Source: Mucilaginibacter sp. UBA4741 (GTDB taxonomy: Bacteria; Bacteroidota; Bacteroidia; Sphingobacteriales; Sphingobacteriaceae). Taken from it: 17,844 nt of DNA. A program made the position numbers and the translations under genes. The stretch spans positions 2,360-20,203 of the forward strand of contig DHIR01000002.1 in assembly GCA_002403905.1 (NCBI GenBank), in the 5' to 3' direction. The notes beneath the pieces were generated by a model, which saw only the letters and a program-made list of their open reading frames with translations, was not told the origin of the DNA and made no database searches. Below, one piece after another: positions 1 through 8,034 of the stretch. The first letter of the stretch is position 1; each line of letters begins with the position of its first letter.

Positions 1-651
1 TGGTCGGCAATATGGCTGGTGGTGTTTTTGACTTTGCCGATGGTGCTAAGCAGCCCGACTTTTGTGCTTAATTCATACCCGCAATGGCTTGCCGCAGTAC
101 ATGGTAAAGTAGGGCTTAACACTTATTTTGATTCGCCGCAGGATATTTGTGTAATGGGTGTAGTAAGACGTGTTACCGGAAATATCAATGTGCCTAATCC
201 ACCGTTTATCATTGCGGGGGCTGTATTATTCTTGTTGCCATTATTAAGATTTAGTCAGTATAAATCATTTATGTACAGGGCGCAGGTGTTGGCATCTGCA
301 TTAATATTCATCGTAATATTTAGTACCGGTGCAGAACATCCAACCTATATCATAGCGGTAACAGGTGTTTTTATCTGGATGTTGATACAGGACAAACCCT
401 ACACAACCACCAACATTATCTTCCTGGTTTTAGTGCTGGTAATAACCGGGTTAGGGCTAACCGATGCCATGCCAAAATTTATACGCCAACCCTACATTGC
501 CCGTTACTCCATGAAAGCCTGGCCGGTGATAATTATATGGGGAAAAATAGTTTACGAGTTGCTGTTTAAAAACTTCGTGGCAGCAAACTCAAAGATCGAT
601 CAGCAATACGAAAGATTGATAAATAAAGATTGGTTGGTGAAGATCAGTTAA
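1..651 (+). CDS. GT87/DUF2029-like membrane glycosyltransferase, C-terminal part
   Basis: The reading frame is open from base 1 to the TAA at 649-651, so the gene starts outside the window and the first in-window start codon (GTG at 19) is probably internal. The visible 216 codons hold about five hydrophobic spans, such as FIIAGAVLFLLPLL, IIFLVLVLVITGLGL and VIIIWGKIVYELL, separated by short polar loops. The stretch STGAEHPTYIIAV resembles the conserved late segment of Bacteroidota DUF2029 proteins. GT87 enzymes are polytopic, polyprenyl-phosphate-sugar-dependent glycosyltransferases of the cytoplasmic membrane. The catalytic N-terminal loop is not in the window, so activity cannot be judged. 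Its stop codon overlaps the stop of the minus-strand glycosidase gene in the shared TTAA at 648-651. Confidence 0.7.
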   Translation, partial: WSAIWLVVFLTLPMVLSSPTFVLNSYPQWLAAVHGKVGLNTYFDSPQDICVMGVVRRVTGNINVPNPPFIIAGAVLFLLPLLRFSQYKSFMYRAQVLASALIFIVIFSTGAEHPTYIIAVTGVFIWMLIQDKPYTTTNIIFLVLVLVITGLGLTDAMPKFIRQPYIARYSMKAWPVIIIWGKIVYELLFKNFVAANSKIDQQYERLINKDWLVKIS

Positions 652-2600
652 TAGGTTTGTTTGTCAAAGAAGATGCCTGAAAATGTTGGGTAGTTTGGGT
701 CTTTGTACTCATCATAAAAAAAACGCGTCAACCTAAATTGTACATGTCCTTTTATGGTATATTTTAGATAAACGCCATTATCAAAATCGGACAACACATT
801 CGATTGCAATACTTTTTTTGTGTTTACATCAATCACATCAACCAATATTTGTCTGTGGTAATGTTGCCAATCCAAAAAATAAAGGGATACTTTTTTCTTT
901 GATAGATCTTTTAATTCTACATCAATTATTTCGTGGAGTGTTGATGTATTCCCGGCAGCAACGCGTCTTTCTTTTTTTGAGGATATATATGGAGCCCGTA
1001 CGTCTGTTGAATTTAAGGCCCATGTTTCTAAATTATTGGCGATGTAATTTAAGTTTATTGACGAAGGTAGTTTACGCTTGCCTCCAACAACATCATACGC
1101 CGATTTGCCATATACACCAACCCAATTACCTTTTGTATTTCGGTCTTGCCCATCGAAAGTAACGCTCCCTGTTGCCGGAAGCTGGTATATTGTACGGATA
1201 TGGCGCATGTCTGTGCCATGCGGAACGATGCTTAAACATTCGCCTGCTTTCATCGCTAGGGTTATAGAGTGATCCGCTATATTTCTATTGCCTTCTTTTA
1301 GTATGATAGTATCAGGAGTGAGCAGGTAAACATCTGCTGATTTGATCTTGTTCCAGTTTTTTGGAAATACCCATGTGCGTGCGCTCCCATCCAACGAATA
1401 ACACATTGTTTCGAGGTGATCCAGCCAATAAACAGGCATAAAAACATCGTAACCCGATTTTATAAGATTGCCGTCTCGTGTTATTGTCTGCAAACCACTT
1501 TTATAGCTGCTAACTGTATTGCCGGATAGGTTTAATGTATACTCGTCTTTATCTACAGTATATTTTTCGCGCAATAAACGATTTAGATTAAAATAGGTGA
1601 GTGTATGATGTGCAAATTCGCGTTGTGCGCGTTCAGGATAACGCTGAAATTGTATGTCTTCAAACTGTACACTACTACCAAATACTTGCAATACTGGTTT
1701 AATATCAAGCCGTTGATTTAATAGTTTATCGTGAGCTATATCCCTGCCTCCACACATCAGGTAGGGTGGTACCTCCATTTGGTTAATGCCTAATGAGTAT
1801 TCACCCCAATCCCAGGTGATGCCTTGTGAAAGATAGCCATATAGCTGTTTATCACCATACTCGCCAATTAATTGTATGGCATATTTATTTTTAAGATAGA
1901 GTGATATTTGTTTTATTGTATTACGCTGATCATTGCTTGTTTGATGATGATAGGGGCTTGCCGGATATTGCGTAATATTATCAAAATATAAAACCCCGGT
2001 TTGTTTTAGCTGAGGAAAAGTTGCGATCAGATCATCGATCCGCTCTTTTGTAACGCCCGACTTCCATTCATTTACCAGGTCTACGAAATAGCTTTGCCTT
2101 CCCCACCATTTGTTACCTTTTAGATATGATCCATCTGTTTCTTTACATATCAAATCTTTACTGGCGTAATAATTCCATTTGGGGCTTTCCATGTAAGCAT
2201 CAAATGGGTTGACATGAAATGTACAATGTGTATGGTATTTAAGGGCCTCTTTCATTAGCCAGGTAAGAGCAGCTTTTCCTTTTAAACCACCGGGAGCAAA
2301 GAGGGTATTATCCGCAGGGGTCCACCAGGGATATTGATGATCGTGCCCATCTTGTTGATAGCCACCAAGTATAACCACCTTGGGTAGTCCCCGTGTTATA
2401 TTGTCTATTTGTTTGATGTACTTCAATACCGCGCCCAAATCTAAATTTGATACCTGATCGGGAGTAGCACAACGCAGCATTATCTTGTAGGTCATTGTTT
2501 GCGAAAGATCTTTGCTGAATGGATAAGCCGTTTGAGCTTCAGCAACAAGTATGGGATCAAAGAACAAAAGCCACGCTAATAAGATAAATAGGTATTTCAT
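648..2600 (-). CDS. Secreted GH101-like glycoside hydrolase with C-terminal beta-sandwich module
   Basis: A 650-residue exported protein. The signal peptide is residues 1 to about 23 (hydrophobic LFILLAWLLFF, then VAEAQ). Residues about 35-400 look like a TIM-barrel glycosidase: many aromatic residues (PWWTP, KWNYY, NKWWGRQ), LYFDN with Asp207, LIGEYG with Glu247 and TWDWGE near 262-267. Asp207 and Glu247 are candidates for nucleophile and acid/base, by analogy with endo-alpha-N-acetylgalactosaminidases (GH101). Residues about 478-645 (FDGQDRNTKGNWVGVYG, later LYFLDWQHYHRQ and SGIFFD) match a galactose-binding-like beta-sandwich module seen on many secreted bacterial glycosidases and surface proteins. 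The substrate, possibly an O-glycan, is inferred. The family call is moderate: a distant GH101/GH129-type or other unclassified barrel is possible. It lies downstream of the Gly-rich protein gene, with a long inverted repeat between them. Confidence 0.6.
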   Translation of the reverse strand: MKYLFILLAWLLFFDPILVAEAQTAYPFSKDLSQTMTYKIMLRCATPDQVSNLDLGAVLKYIKQIDNITRGLPKVVILGGYQQDGHDHQYPWWTPADNTLFAPGGLKGKAALTWLMKEALKYHTHCTFHVNPFDAYMESPKWNYYASKDLICKETDGSYLKGNKWWGRQSYFVDLVNEWKSGVTKERIDDLIATFPQLKQTGVLYFDNITQYPASPYHHQTSNDQRNTIKQISLYLKNKYAIQLIGEYGDKQLYGYLSQGITWDWGEYSLGINQMEVPPYLMCGGRDIAHDKLLNQRLDIKPVLQVFGSSVQFEDIQFQRYPERAQREFAHHTLTYFNLNRLLREKYTVDKDEYTLNLSGNTVSSYKSGLQTITRDGNLIKSGYDVFMPVYWLDHLETMCYSLDGSARTWVFPKNWNKIKSADVYLLTPDTIILKEGNRNIADHSITLAMKAGECLSIVPHGTDMRHIRTIYQLPATGSVTFDGQDRNTKGNWVGVYGKSAYDVVGGKRKLPSSINLNYIANNLETWALNSTDVRAPYISSKKERRVAAGNTSTLHEIIDVELKDLSKKKVSLYFLDWQHYHRQILVDVIDVNTKKVLQSNVLSDFDNGVYLKYTIKGHVQFRLTRFFYDEYKDPNYPTFSGIFFDKQTY

Positions 2601-2638
2601 GAGATGGTATTATAAACTACTAAAAATTAGTTAACAAA

Positions 2639-2707
2639 GATTGATTATTGAAGATTAAAGATTAGTTAACTATCCTTCAACTAATCTTTAATCTTCAATA
2701 ATTAATC
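2639..2707. repeat. AT-rich 29-bp inverted repeat, candidate terminator
   Basis: Arms 2639-2667 and 2679-2707 are complementary with one mismatch. The inner 22 bp (2646-2667 with 2679-2700, beginning tattgaagattaaagatt) are perfect, around an 11-nt loop. The right arm contains the stop codon of the Gly-rich protein gene, so the hairpin would form at the 3' end of that transcript and could terminate it before the GH101-like gene. The word attagttaac also occurs as a direct repeat just outside and inside the left arm (2626 and 2661). Confidence 0.6.
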
Positions 2708-3394
2708 TTTACCATGCACCTGATGAAAATAGTCTAATAGCTTAGCCATATTGCCTGGCCCAAACTTCTTGGTTTGTATTTTTTCAACTACATCTGGTTC
2801 ATCGCCCATAATCTCGCTCATTACGTCAATAAAGTTTTCGTTGGTAATCAATTTCATTTCGGCAGTATTAGCGCCATAAAAATATAGCGTTTTAGCACTT
2901 CCTCGCCTGCCACCGCCACCAATTGGGATTGATATGCCGCCGCCTAGTCCTCCTCCAAAACCACCGCCGCCGTAACCGCCCGTGCCTAAACCGGTACCCA
3001 TGCTTATGCCCGGGCTAAAGCCCGAACCGCCACCACCGCCTGCGCTGCCTTTAACTTCAAATAACCGGATAGGTCCGTCAACTGCAACCTTTACAAAGTC
3101 GAGGTCATAGTTAGACCAGCCTTCTCTTGGCGCTGCTGCAACTATAAAACTATCACGCCCAGCTACGAATGATCGCAGATCACTTGCGCTTAGCTTCATT
3201 GATTCGGCTTTGGCGTCTTCTTTATATTCAATAAATCCTTCGCCTTTTATAGGGCCTTTTCCGCGTGGGTTTACGCTTATAAGTCCCGTATTTTTCGTTC
3301 CTTTAACATCATAAAAGTAGCCGGGTTGCCAGGTTTGTGATTTTGCTGCTGAAACTAACAGCATCAGGCATAAAATTGTTAAGATTGGGCGCAT
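2702..3394 (-). CDS. Secreted Gly-rich protein of unknown function
   Basis: I chose the ATG at 3394 because it places a normal signal peptide at the N terminus (MRPILTILCLMLLVSAAKSQ, cleavage before TWQPG). The frame also allows a start at 3421, which would add nine unlikely residues. The mature protein has a domain of about 95 residues (GYFYDVKGTKNTGLISV to RLFEVKG) rich in beta-strand pattern. A flexible tract of about 48 residues, mostly Gly with Ser, Phe and Tyr (about 116-163), follows. The C-terminal domain of about 65 residues (KTLYFYGANTAEMKLI, then a helical, Asp/Lys-rich end) finishes it. Bacteroidota have many such envelope proteins. I do not recognise a named family and assign no function. 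It is divergent from the threonine aldolase gene with only 43 bp between start codons. Confidence 0.7.
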   Translation of the reverse strand: MRPILTILCLMLLVSAAKSQTWQPGYFYDVKGTKNTGLISVNPRGKGPIKGEGFIEYKEDAKAESMKLSASDLRSFVAGRDSFIVAAAPREGWSNYDLDFVKVAVDGPIRLFEVKGSAGGGGGSGFSPGISMGTGLGTGGYGGGGFGGGLGGGISIPIGGGGRRGSAKTLYFYGANTAEMKLITNENFIDVMSEIMGDEPDVVEKIQTKKFGPGNMAKLLDYFHQVHGKD

Positions 3395-3437
3395 ATATAG
3401 ATCAAAATACAAATAACGCATTTTTTAAATATTTAAT

Positions 3438-4451
3438 ATGATGACTGTTGATTTACGCAGCGATACCGTAACCAAACCCACCGCCGGAATGTTGGAAGCC
3501 ATGTTTAACGCCAAAGTAGGCGATGATGTTTTTGGCGAAGATGAAACCATAAACGAGCTGGAACAAAAAGCCGCGACAATATTTGGAATGGAAGCCGGCA
3601 TCTTCTGCCCATCAGGTACCATGACCAACCAGATAGCCATTAAATGCTTTACCCAACCGCTTGACGAATTAATTGCCGACCAAACCGCACACGTTTATCG
3701 TTATGAGGGTGGAGGTATAGCTTTTAACTCGGGCGTATCAACACGTTTATTAAATGGTTATAGAGGGATAATTACTCCAGAAATGATAGAGCCGGAGATC
3801 AATGCTGAAAACATTCATTACCCGCATACCAGCTTGGTGGTGTTAGAGAATACCGTAAACAAAGGTGGAGGAAGCTGCTATACGCTTGAGCAGATCAAGC
3901 CCATAGTGTCACTTTGTAAAGAGAAAGGCTTGAAACTTCACTTAGATGGCGCACGCATATTTAACGCGCTGGCTTATACGGGTGATAAAGCGGTTGACTA
4001 TGGTAAATACTTCGATGGTATATCGGTTTGTTTATCTAAAGGATTAGGTGCGCCAGTTGGTTCTGTTTTACTGGCTGATAAGGATACTATCAAATATGCC
4101 CGTCGAATCCGTAAGGTTTTTGGGGGTGGAATGCGCCAGGCCGGATTTTTGGCTGCTGCAGGTATTTATGCTTTAGATCACCATCTAGAGCGGTTAAAAA
4201 TAGATCACGCCCACGCCCAAATATTGGCCGAGGCGCTCGGCAGATCAGCAGCAGTAAGTAACGTATTACCTGCCGAAACCAACATCGTTTTATTTGATAC
4301 TGTTGAATCAGCCGATGCGGTTTTAGAAAAATTAGCGAAACATGGCATACACGCCTTATCAACCGATAAACACCGCATCCGCTTTGTATTACATTTAGAT
4401 GTGCACCCGGAACAGGTGGAGTATGTTGTGGAGGTTTTAGGACAGATGTAA
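3438..4451 (+). CDS. ltaE: Low-specificity L-threonine aldolase (PLP enzyme)
   Basis: A 337-residue fold-type I PLP enzyme of usual family length that cleaves L-threonine or L-allo-threonine to glycine and acetaldehyde in the cytoplasm. The N terminus VDLRSDTVTKPT is the family signature. HVYRYEGGGIAF (His84 region) supplies the ring-stacking residue, LHLDGARIFNA (Asp170, Arg173) contacts the pyridine nitrogen and substrate, and LSKGLGAPVGS carries the Schiff-base lysine, Lys201. KVFGGGMRQAG follows as expected. The start is ATG at 3438 or the adjacent ATG at 3441. It stands alone on the plus strand; its stop codon directly abuts a hairpin repeat that separates it from the convergent aldo/keto reductase gene. 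Confidence 0.93.
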   Translation: MMTVDLRSDTVTKPTAGMLEAMFNAKVGDDVFGEDETINELEQKAATIFGMEAGIFCPSGTMTNQIAIKCFTQPLDELIADQTAHVYRYEGGGIAFNSGVSTRLLNGYRGIITPEMIEPEINAENIHYPHTSLVVLENTVNKGGGSCYTLEQIKPIVSLCKEKGLKLHLDGARIFNALAYTGDKAVDYGKYFDGISVCLSKGLGAPVGSVLLADKDTIKYARRIRKVFGGGMRQAGFLAAAGIYALDHHLERLKIDHAHAQILAEALGRSAAVSNVLPAETNIVLFDTVESADAVLEKLAKHGIHALSTDKHRIRFVLHLDVHPEQVEYVVEVLGQM

Positions 4452-4527
4452 TGTAGAGACGCAATACTTTGCGTCTCCTGCACAATTTGTTATAACCGTA
4501 GGAGACGCAAAGTATTGCGTCTCTACA
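4452..4527. repeat. GAGACGCAA hairpin repeat, copy 1 (candidate bidirectional terminator)
   Basis: Perfect 27-bp inverted repeat: arms 4452-4478 and 4501-4527 around a 22-nt loop. Each arm is itself a small hairpin, gagacgcaa / tact / ttgcgtctc (4456-4464, 4465-4468, 4469-4477 in the left arm). It begins on the base after the aldolase stop and ends one base before the stop of the convergent aldo/keto reductase, so it fills the whole intergenic gap. A second, diverged copy lies at 14064-14136 in the same kind of position. A terminator role is inferred from position and symmetry; there is no strong T-run. Confidence 0.8.
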
Positions 4528-4528
4528 G

Positions 4529-5557
4529 TTATTTAACTAATCGGTCACCCATTTGCCTTTCAACCATCCAGCCAGGGTATTCTTTTGGCAATGCACTTAC
4601 ATCGTCAAGCCTTTTCAGTTCATCGGCTGATAATGCTATCTCTACAGATTTTAAATTATCATTTAACTGATCAATAGTTTTAGCACCGATGATGGTACTG
4701 GTTACGCCTTTTTGCAAACGCACCCAGGCCAATGCAATTTGTGCTACTGATACGTTGTGCGCCTTACTGATATCAGCTAACACATCAATAATATCATAAG
4801 TCCTTTCTTTATTTATCGGCGGGAAATCAAACTTCTCCCGGCGCGAGTCGCCCGGGGTTTCGTTTGTGCGGGTATATTTGCCTGATAAGAAACCACCCGC
4901 CAGCGGGCTCCACGGCATTACGGCCAGGTTTTGGTCGGCAGCCACGGGTAAAACCTCGCGTTCAATATCACGGCCGGATAGGGAGTAGAAATATTGCAAT
5001 CCTACAAATTTGTTCCAGCCGTATTTATCGGCAATGCCTTGCGCTTTCATCACCATCCAGGCTGGCCAGTTACAAATAGCTATGTAGCGTACTTTGCCGG
5101 TTAACACAATATCATTTAACGCACGAACGGTTTCTTCTATTGGGGTATACAAATCAACACCATGTACATATAATATATCCATGTGATCCATTTGCAGACG
5201 CTTCAAACTGGCATCCACAGATTGAAAAATATTGAAGCGGCTCAAGCCAACATCATTCGCATCGGCGCTCATGCGTCCGCGCACTTTGGTGGCTATTATC
5301 AGATTGTTGCGGTTTAACCCAAGGTCTAATATAGATTGTCCAAGCAGTTCTTCAGATTTTCCATACGAATAAACATTGGCCGTATCAATAAAATTGATGC
5401 CCGCGTCTACAACGGTTTTCATCATTTCATTAACTTCCTGTTGCTGTACTTTGCCTATGTTACCCCAAATGCCGGTATCCCTGCCGCCGAAGGTCATGGT
5501 GCCGAAGCAAATTTCGGACACATAAACGCCGGTATTGCCTAAAAGATTGTATTTCAT
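4529..5557 (-). CDS. Aldo/keto reductase (NADPH-dependent)
   Basis: A 342-residue TIM-barrel oxidoreductase that reduces carbonyl groups to alcohols; the substrate cannot be read from the sequence. The ATG at 5557 gives the family N terminus MKYNLLGNTGVYVSEICFGTM. The frame is open to 5653, but that extension has no family similarity. The catalytic tetrad is visible: Asp58 and Tyr63 in FIDTANVYSYGKSE, Lys91 in IIATKVRGRM and His132 in ILYVHGVD. Late segments VMPWSPLAGGFLSGKY and STIIGAKTIDQLNDNL match the coenzyme-binding C-terminal part of AKR proteins of the YajO/Tas-like type. It is convergent with the threonine aldolase gene. The 187-bp region upstream, before topoisomerase IB, holds a GC-rich hairpin. 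Confidence 0.92.
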   Translation of the reverse strand: MKYNLLGNTGVYVSEICFGTMTFGGRDTGIWGNIGKVQQQEVNEMMKTVVDAGINFIDTANVYSYGKSEELLGQSILDLGLNRNNLIIATKVRGRMSADANDVGLSRFNIFQSVDASLKRLQMDHMDILYVHGVDLYTPIEETVRALNDIVLTGKVRYIAICNWPAWMVMKAQGIADKYGWNKFVGLQYFYSLSGRDIEREVLPVAADQNLAVMPWSPLAGGFLSGKYTRTNETPGDSRREKFDFPPINKERTYDIIDVLADISKAHNVSVAQIALAWVRLQKGVTSTIIGAKTIDQLNDNLKSVEIALSADELKRLDDVSALPKEYPGWMVERQMGDRLVK

Positions 5558-5657
5558 AAGTTGATAGATTTTGTTGTGAGATAAAGTATAAAGTTGCGAT
5601 TTGTGTTTTAATAAAATGGTCAGCGGTTGGTCAAACTTATAATAAAGCCTCACCCTG

Positions 5658-5676
5658 CCCTCTCCAAAGGAGAGGG
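5658..5676. repeat. GC-rich hairpin repeat (ccctctcc / aaa / ggagaggg)
   Basis: Stem 5658-5665 with 5669-5676, perfect 8 bp with a 3-nt loop. It lies in the 187-bp region between the divergent starts of the aldo/keto reductase (5557) and topoisomerase IB (5745). Read on the minus strand it has the form stem-TTT-stem followed by a G-rich tail (cagggtgagg), the same architecture as the element at 15796-15819. Both resemble short dispersed repeats of Sphingobacteriaceae genomes, from memory. The rest of this gap shows no clear promoter match. Confidence 0.55.
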
Positions 5677-5744
5677 TCCTAAATGTGTTATTTATTAGTT
5701 CGAACCTTTCAAACTTATCGTAGTCAATCTTGTTGTTATTTGCG

Positions 5745-6830
5745 ATGAACAGACTGGTAAAAAAACTCGAAAAAATTGGCCGCGACCCTAAAGTAACCGC
5801 GAAAGCAGTGGGCCTGTGTTATGTAGCAGATTCAACCCCCGGTTATTCACGGAAAAAAGCCGGAGCAGGGTGGAGCTATCTTGATGCTGATGGGAAAACG
5901 GTTAAAGACAAAGAGTTGATCAACCGGTTTAACAGGCTGGTTATCCCGCCGGCTTATACCAACGTCTGGATCTCGCCGTACGAGAATGGACACCTGCAAT
6001 TTACAGGTACCGATGCCGCAGGCCGTAAACAATACCGCTATCATGCCGACTGGAACAAGATCCGTAACCAATCAAAATATTATCGCCTGCAAACCTTTGC
6101 CACGCATTTGCCGGATATACGCAAACAGGTAGACAAGGACCTGGCCCGAAAGAACCTTGATCATGAAAAGGTAGTGGCTTTGGTTGTGCGTTTAATGGAG
6201 CTAACCAGTATCAGGGTAGGGAACGAATCTTATAAAAAACTATACGGATCGTTCGGGTTAACTACTTTGCAGGACAGGCACGTTAATATAGACGGGACAA
6301 GCCTTAAGTTTGAGTTTAAGGGTAAGAAGGGCGTGTTCCATAAAGTAGCTTTACAAAGCCGCAAACTGGCTAAATTGGTAAAGCAATGCCGCGATATACC
6401 GGGGAAGGAATTGTTCCAGTTTTATAATGATGAGGGTAAACGTTGCTCTATAGGATCAGGCGATATCAATACTTATTTAAAGGATATTACCGGCGAGGAT
6501 TTTACCGCTAAAGATTTCAGGACATGGGCCGGCAGCGTGAGCGCTTTGTATGCTTTTAAAGAAGCGGGCGAATTTGATACCATAACCGAATGTAAAACGA
6601 AGATTGTAAGCGTGTTAGACGAAGTAGCCACTAACTTAGGCAACACCCGCACCGTTTGTAAAAAATACTATGTGCACCCCACCGTAATTAAAAGCTACGA
6701 GGAAGGCAGGTTGTTTAATTATATCAAAGAACTGGACGAGGATAAGGACGTAAACACTGCGGACTTAAATGTTGCCGAAAAAGTGTTGCTGGAGATATTG
6801 GATAAAGAGAAATTGGCAGAAGCCAGTTAA
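5745..6830 (+). CDS. DNA topoisomerase IB (bacterial poxvirus-type)
   Basis: A 361-residue type IB topoisomerase that relaxes positive and negative supercoils through a 3'-phosphotyrosine intermediate, without ATP. I chose the ATG at 5745 (MNRLVKKLEKIGRDP); a TTG at 5730 would add five residues. The N-terminal domain includes the segment RLVIPPAYTNVWISP, and the catalytic domain starts near residue 120. Active-site residues by comparison with the vaccinia enzyme: Arg157 (SIRVGN), Lys196 in FKGKKG, Arg259 (KDFRTWAG) and nucleophile Tyr309 (KKYYVHP). The position nine residues before the tyrosine, His265 in vaccinia, is Asn300 (LGNT), as in other bacterial members. It is convergent with the CarboxypepD_reg gene with only 6 bp between stops. 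Confidence 0.93.
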   Translation: MNRLVKKLEKIGRDPKVTAKAVGLCYVADSTPGYSRKKAGAGWSYLDADGKTVKDKELINRFNRLVIPPAYTNVWISPYENGHLQFTGTDAAGRKQYRYHADWNKIRNQSKYYRLQTFATHLPDIRKQVDKDLARKNLDHEKVVALVVRLMELTSIRVGNESYKKLYGSFGLTTLQDRHVNIDGTSLKFEFKGKKGVFHKVALQSRKLAKLVKQCRDIPGKELFQFYNDEGKRCSIGSGDINTYLKDITGEDFTAKDFRTWAGSVSALYAFKEAGEFDTITECKTKIVSVLDEVATNLGNTRTVCKKYYVHPTVIKSYEEGRLFNYIKELDEDKDVNTADLNVAEKVLLEILDKEKLAEAS

Positions 6831-6836
6831 AAGCAA

Positions 6837-8024
6837 TTATTTTAAGTCCGGCGCATAATCATCAGGTAAAAGGTTAATTATCCTATTATTCCATGCGCCC
6901 TCATAAAATAGGTCGTTTTTTGTCATTAATAGTCCTTTGCTATTAAATAAAATAGACTTTTGGGAATCTTTTAACCGGATGGACGATATTTGAAAATCGC
7001 CGGCATCCTGAAAACGGTAAAGATTATCCATATCATGGCCCACTCTTTTGCCTTTATATATAATATACAAATATCCCGAAAAACTCAATTGATATATTCC
7101 GGATTGTGGTAACGGATGCATAATATCGGTACCTTGCAATGGTGCTTTTTCTAAACGGTCAAGCGTTTGGGGTACTATGGTATAAGTGGTGCGTACACTA
7201 TAGCGGTTTTGAGCAGTAAGCAATGGTTTGCTTTTTAGCTTATTAAGGCTATCGGCCATTTTTTGTGTAATGCCGGGCCGTATTAATTGCCGTATTATAA
7301 ATTTGTCTTTATCAGTTTGATTTAGCACTAATGATGTAAGAAAATGTCTGAATGATCCCTGGTAAGTAGTTAATCGGTTTTTTATCCATCTTTTTTCTGC
7401 TGATTTAGTACCATGTAATTCTTCAAATATTACTGTACCCAGGTAATGGTATTTGCCGGTTTTATAATCGGCCCAAAAATCTTTAACTAAAAAGCGCAAC
7501 TTGTAACCCAGCAGACTGTTCTCTATATCCAGGAAGTCATTAGTACTGGCATTTAAACGCTTGTTTTCATAGTCGTAATCCAAATTTAATATCGTTGGGT
7601 TTAATATTTTACATTCGTCAGCATTGTCAGTACCTATAAAATCGCGTTTAAATAAGTTTAAGTTATCCTTCCAATCGTTGGCAGAATGTACCGTTACTTC
7701 GTTTAACTCAACGGCCTTGTTTTTGAGCGTAATGTTTAAGGTTTTGTCATCCTTTGCAATAGCTAGTTCAACCTGTTTGGTTTGATAGCCTACATAAGTT
7801 ACCAGTATTTGATAGTTACCTTGTGCAAGATCATTAAATGTATAAATCCCGTTTTCGTTGGTTTTTGTTCCGAATGTTGAATTGCCAATATATACACTAG
7901 CGCCGGGCAGTGGCTTTAACGTTACCGAATCTATCACTTGGCCGGTTAAACGGTTTTGGGCATTGGCAACAAATGCAACCAAAACAAATGCAAGTATTAA
8001 TGATGTCGTTTTTATAAGTCGCAT
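6837..8024 (-). CDS. Secreted protein with CarboxypepD_reg-like domain
   Basis: A 395-residue exported protein with signal peptide MRLIKTTSLILAFVLVAFVA, cleavage near NAQ. Residues about 25-112 form a carboxypeptidase regulatory-like beta-sandwich: LTGQVIDSVTLKPLPGASVY, TKTNENGIYTFNDL, GNYQILVTYVGYQ, then LNEVTVHS. In Bacteroidota this domain fronts TonB-dependent receptors and many outer-membrane or periplasmic proteins. Here no beta-barrel follows: residues 115-395 are a soluble-looking domain (LGYKLRFLVKDFWADYKTGKY, a lysine-rich middle, then YLYIIYKGKRVG), typical of unnamed Bacteroidota proteins. Function is unknown; it probably acts in the periplasm or at the outer membrane. It starts 10 bp after the stop of the CBM9-like gene, so the two are very likely co-transcribed. 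Confidence 0.85.
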   Translation of the reverse strand: MRLIKTTSLILAFVLVAFVANAQNRLTGQVIDSVTLKPLPGASVYIGNSTFGTKTNENGIYTFNDLAQGNYQILVTYVGYQTKQVELAIAKDDKTLNITLKNKAVELNEVTVHSANDWKDNLNLFKRDFIGTDNADECKILNPTILNLDYDYENKRLNASTNDFLDIENSLLGYKLRFLVKDFWADYKTGKYHYLGTVIFEELHGTKSAEKRWIKNRLTTYQGSFRHFLTSLVLNQTDKDKFIIRQLIRPGITQKMADSLNKLKSKPLLTAQNRYSVRTTYTIVPQTLDRLEKAPLQGTDIMHPLPQSGIYQLSFSGYLYIIYKGKRVGHDMDNLYRFQDAGDFQISSIRLKDSQKSILFNSKGLLMTKNDLFYEGAWNNRIINLLPDDYAPDLK

Positions 8025-8034
8025 TTCTACAATC

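Noticed and set aside
818..1272. Plus-strand open frames of 114 and 64 codons inside the GH101-like gene
   Set aside because: They lie antisense to a well-supported gene, have no family features and no upstream signals.
5558..5653. N-terminal extension of the aldo/keto reductase to the ATG at 5653
   Set aside because: The added 32 residues lack family similarity, and the protein has its normal start at 5557.
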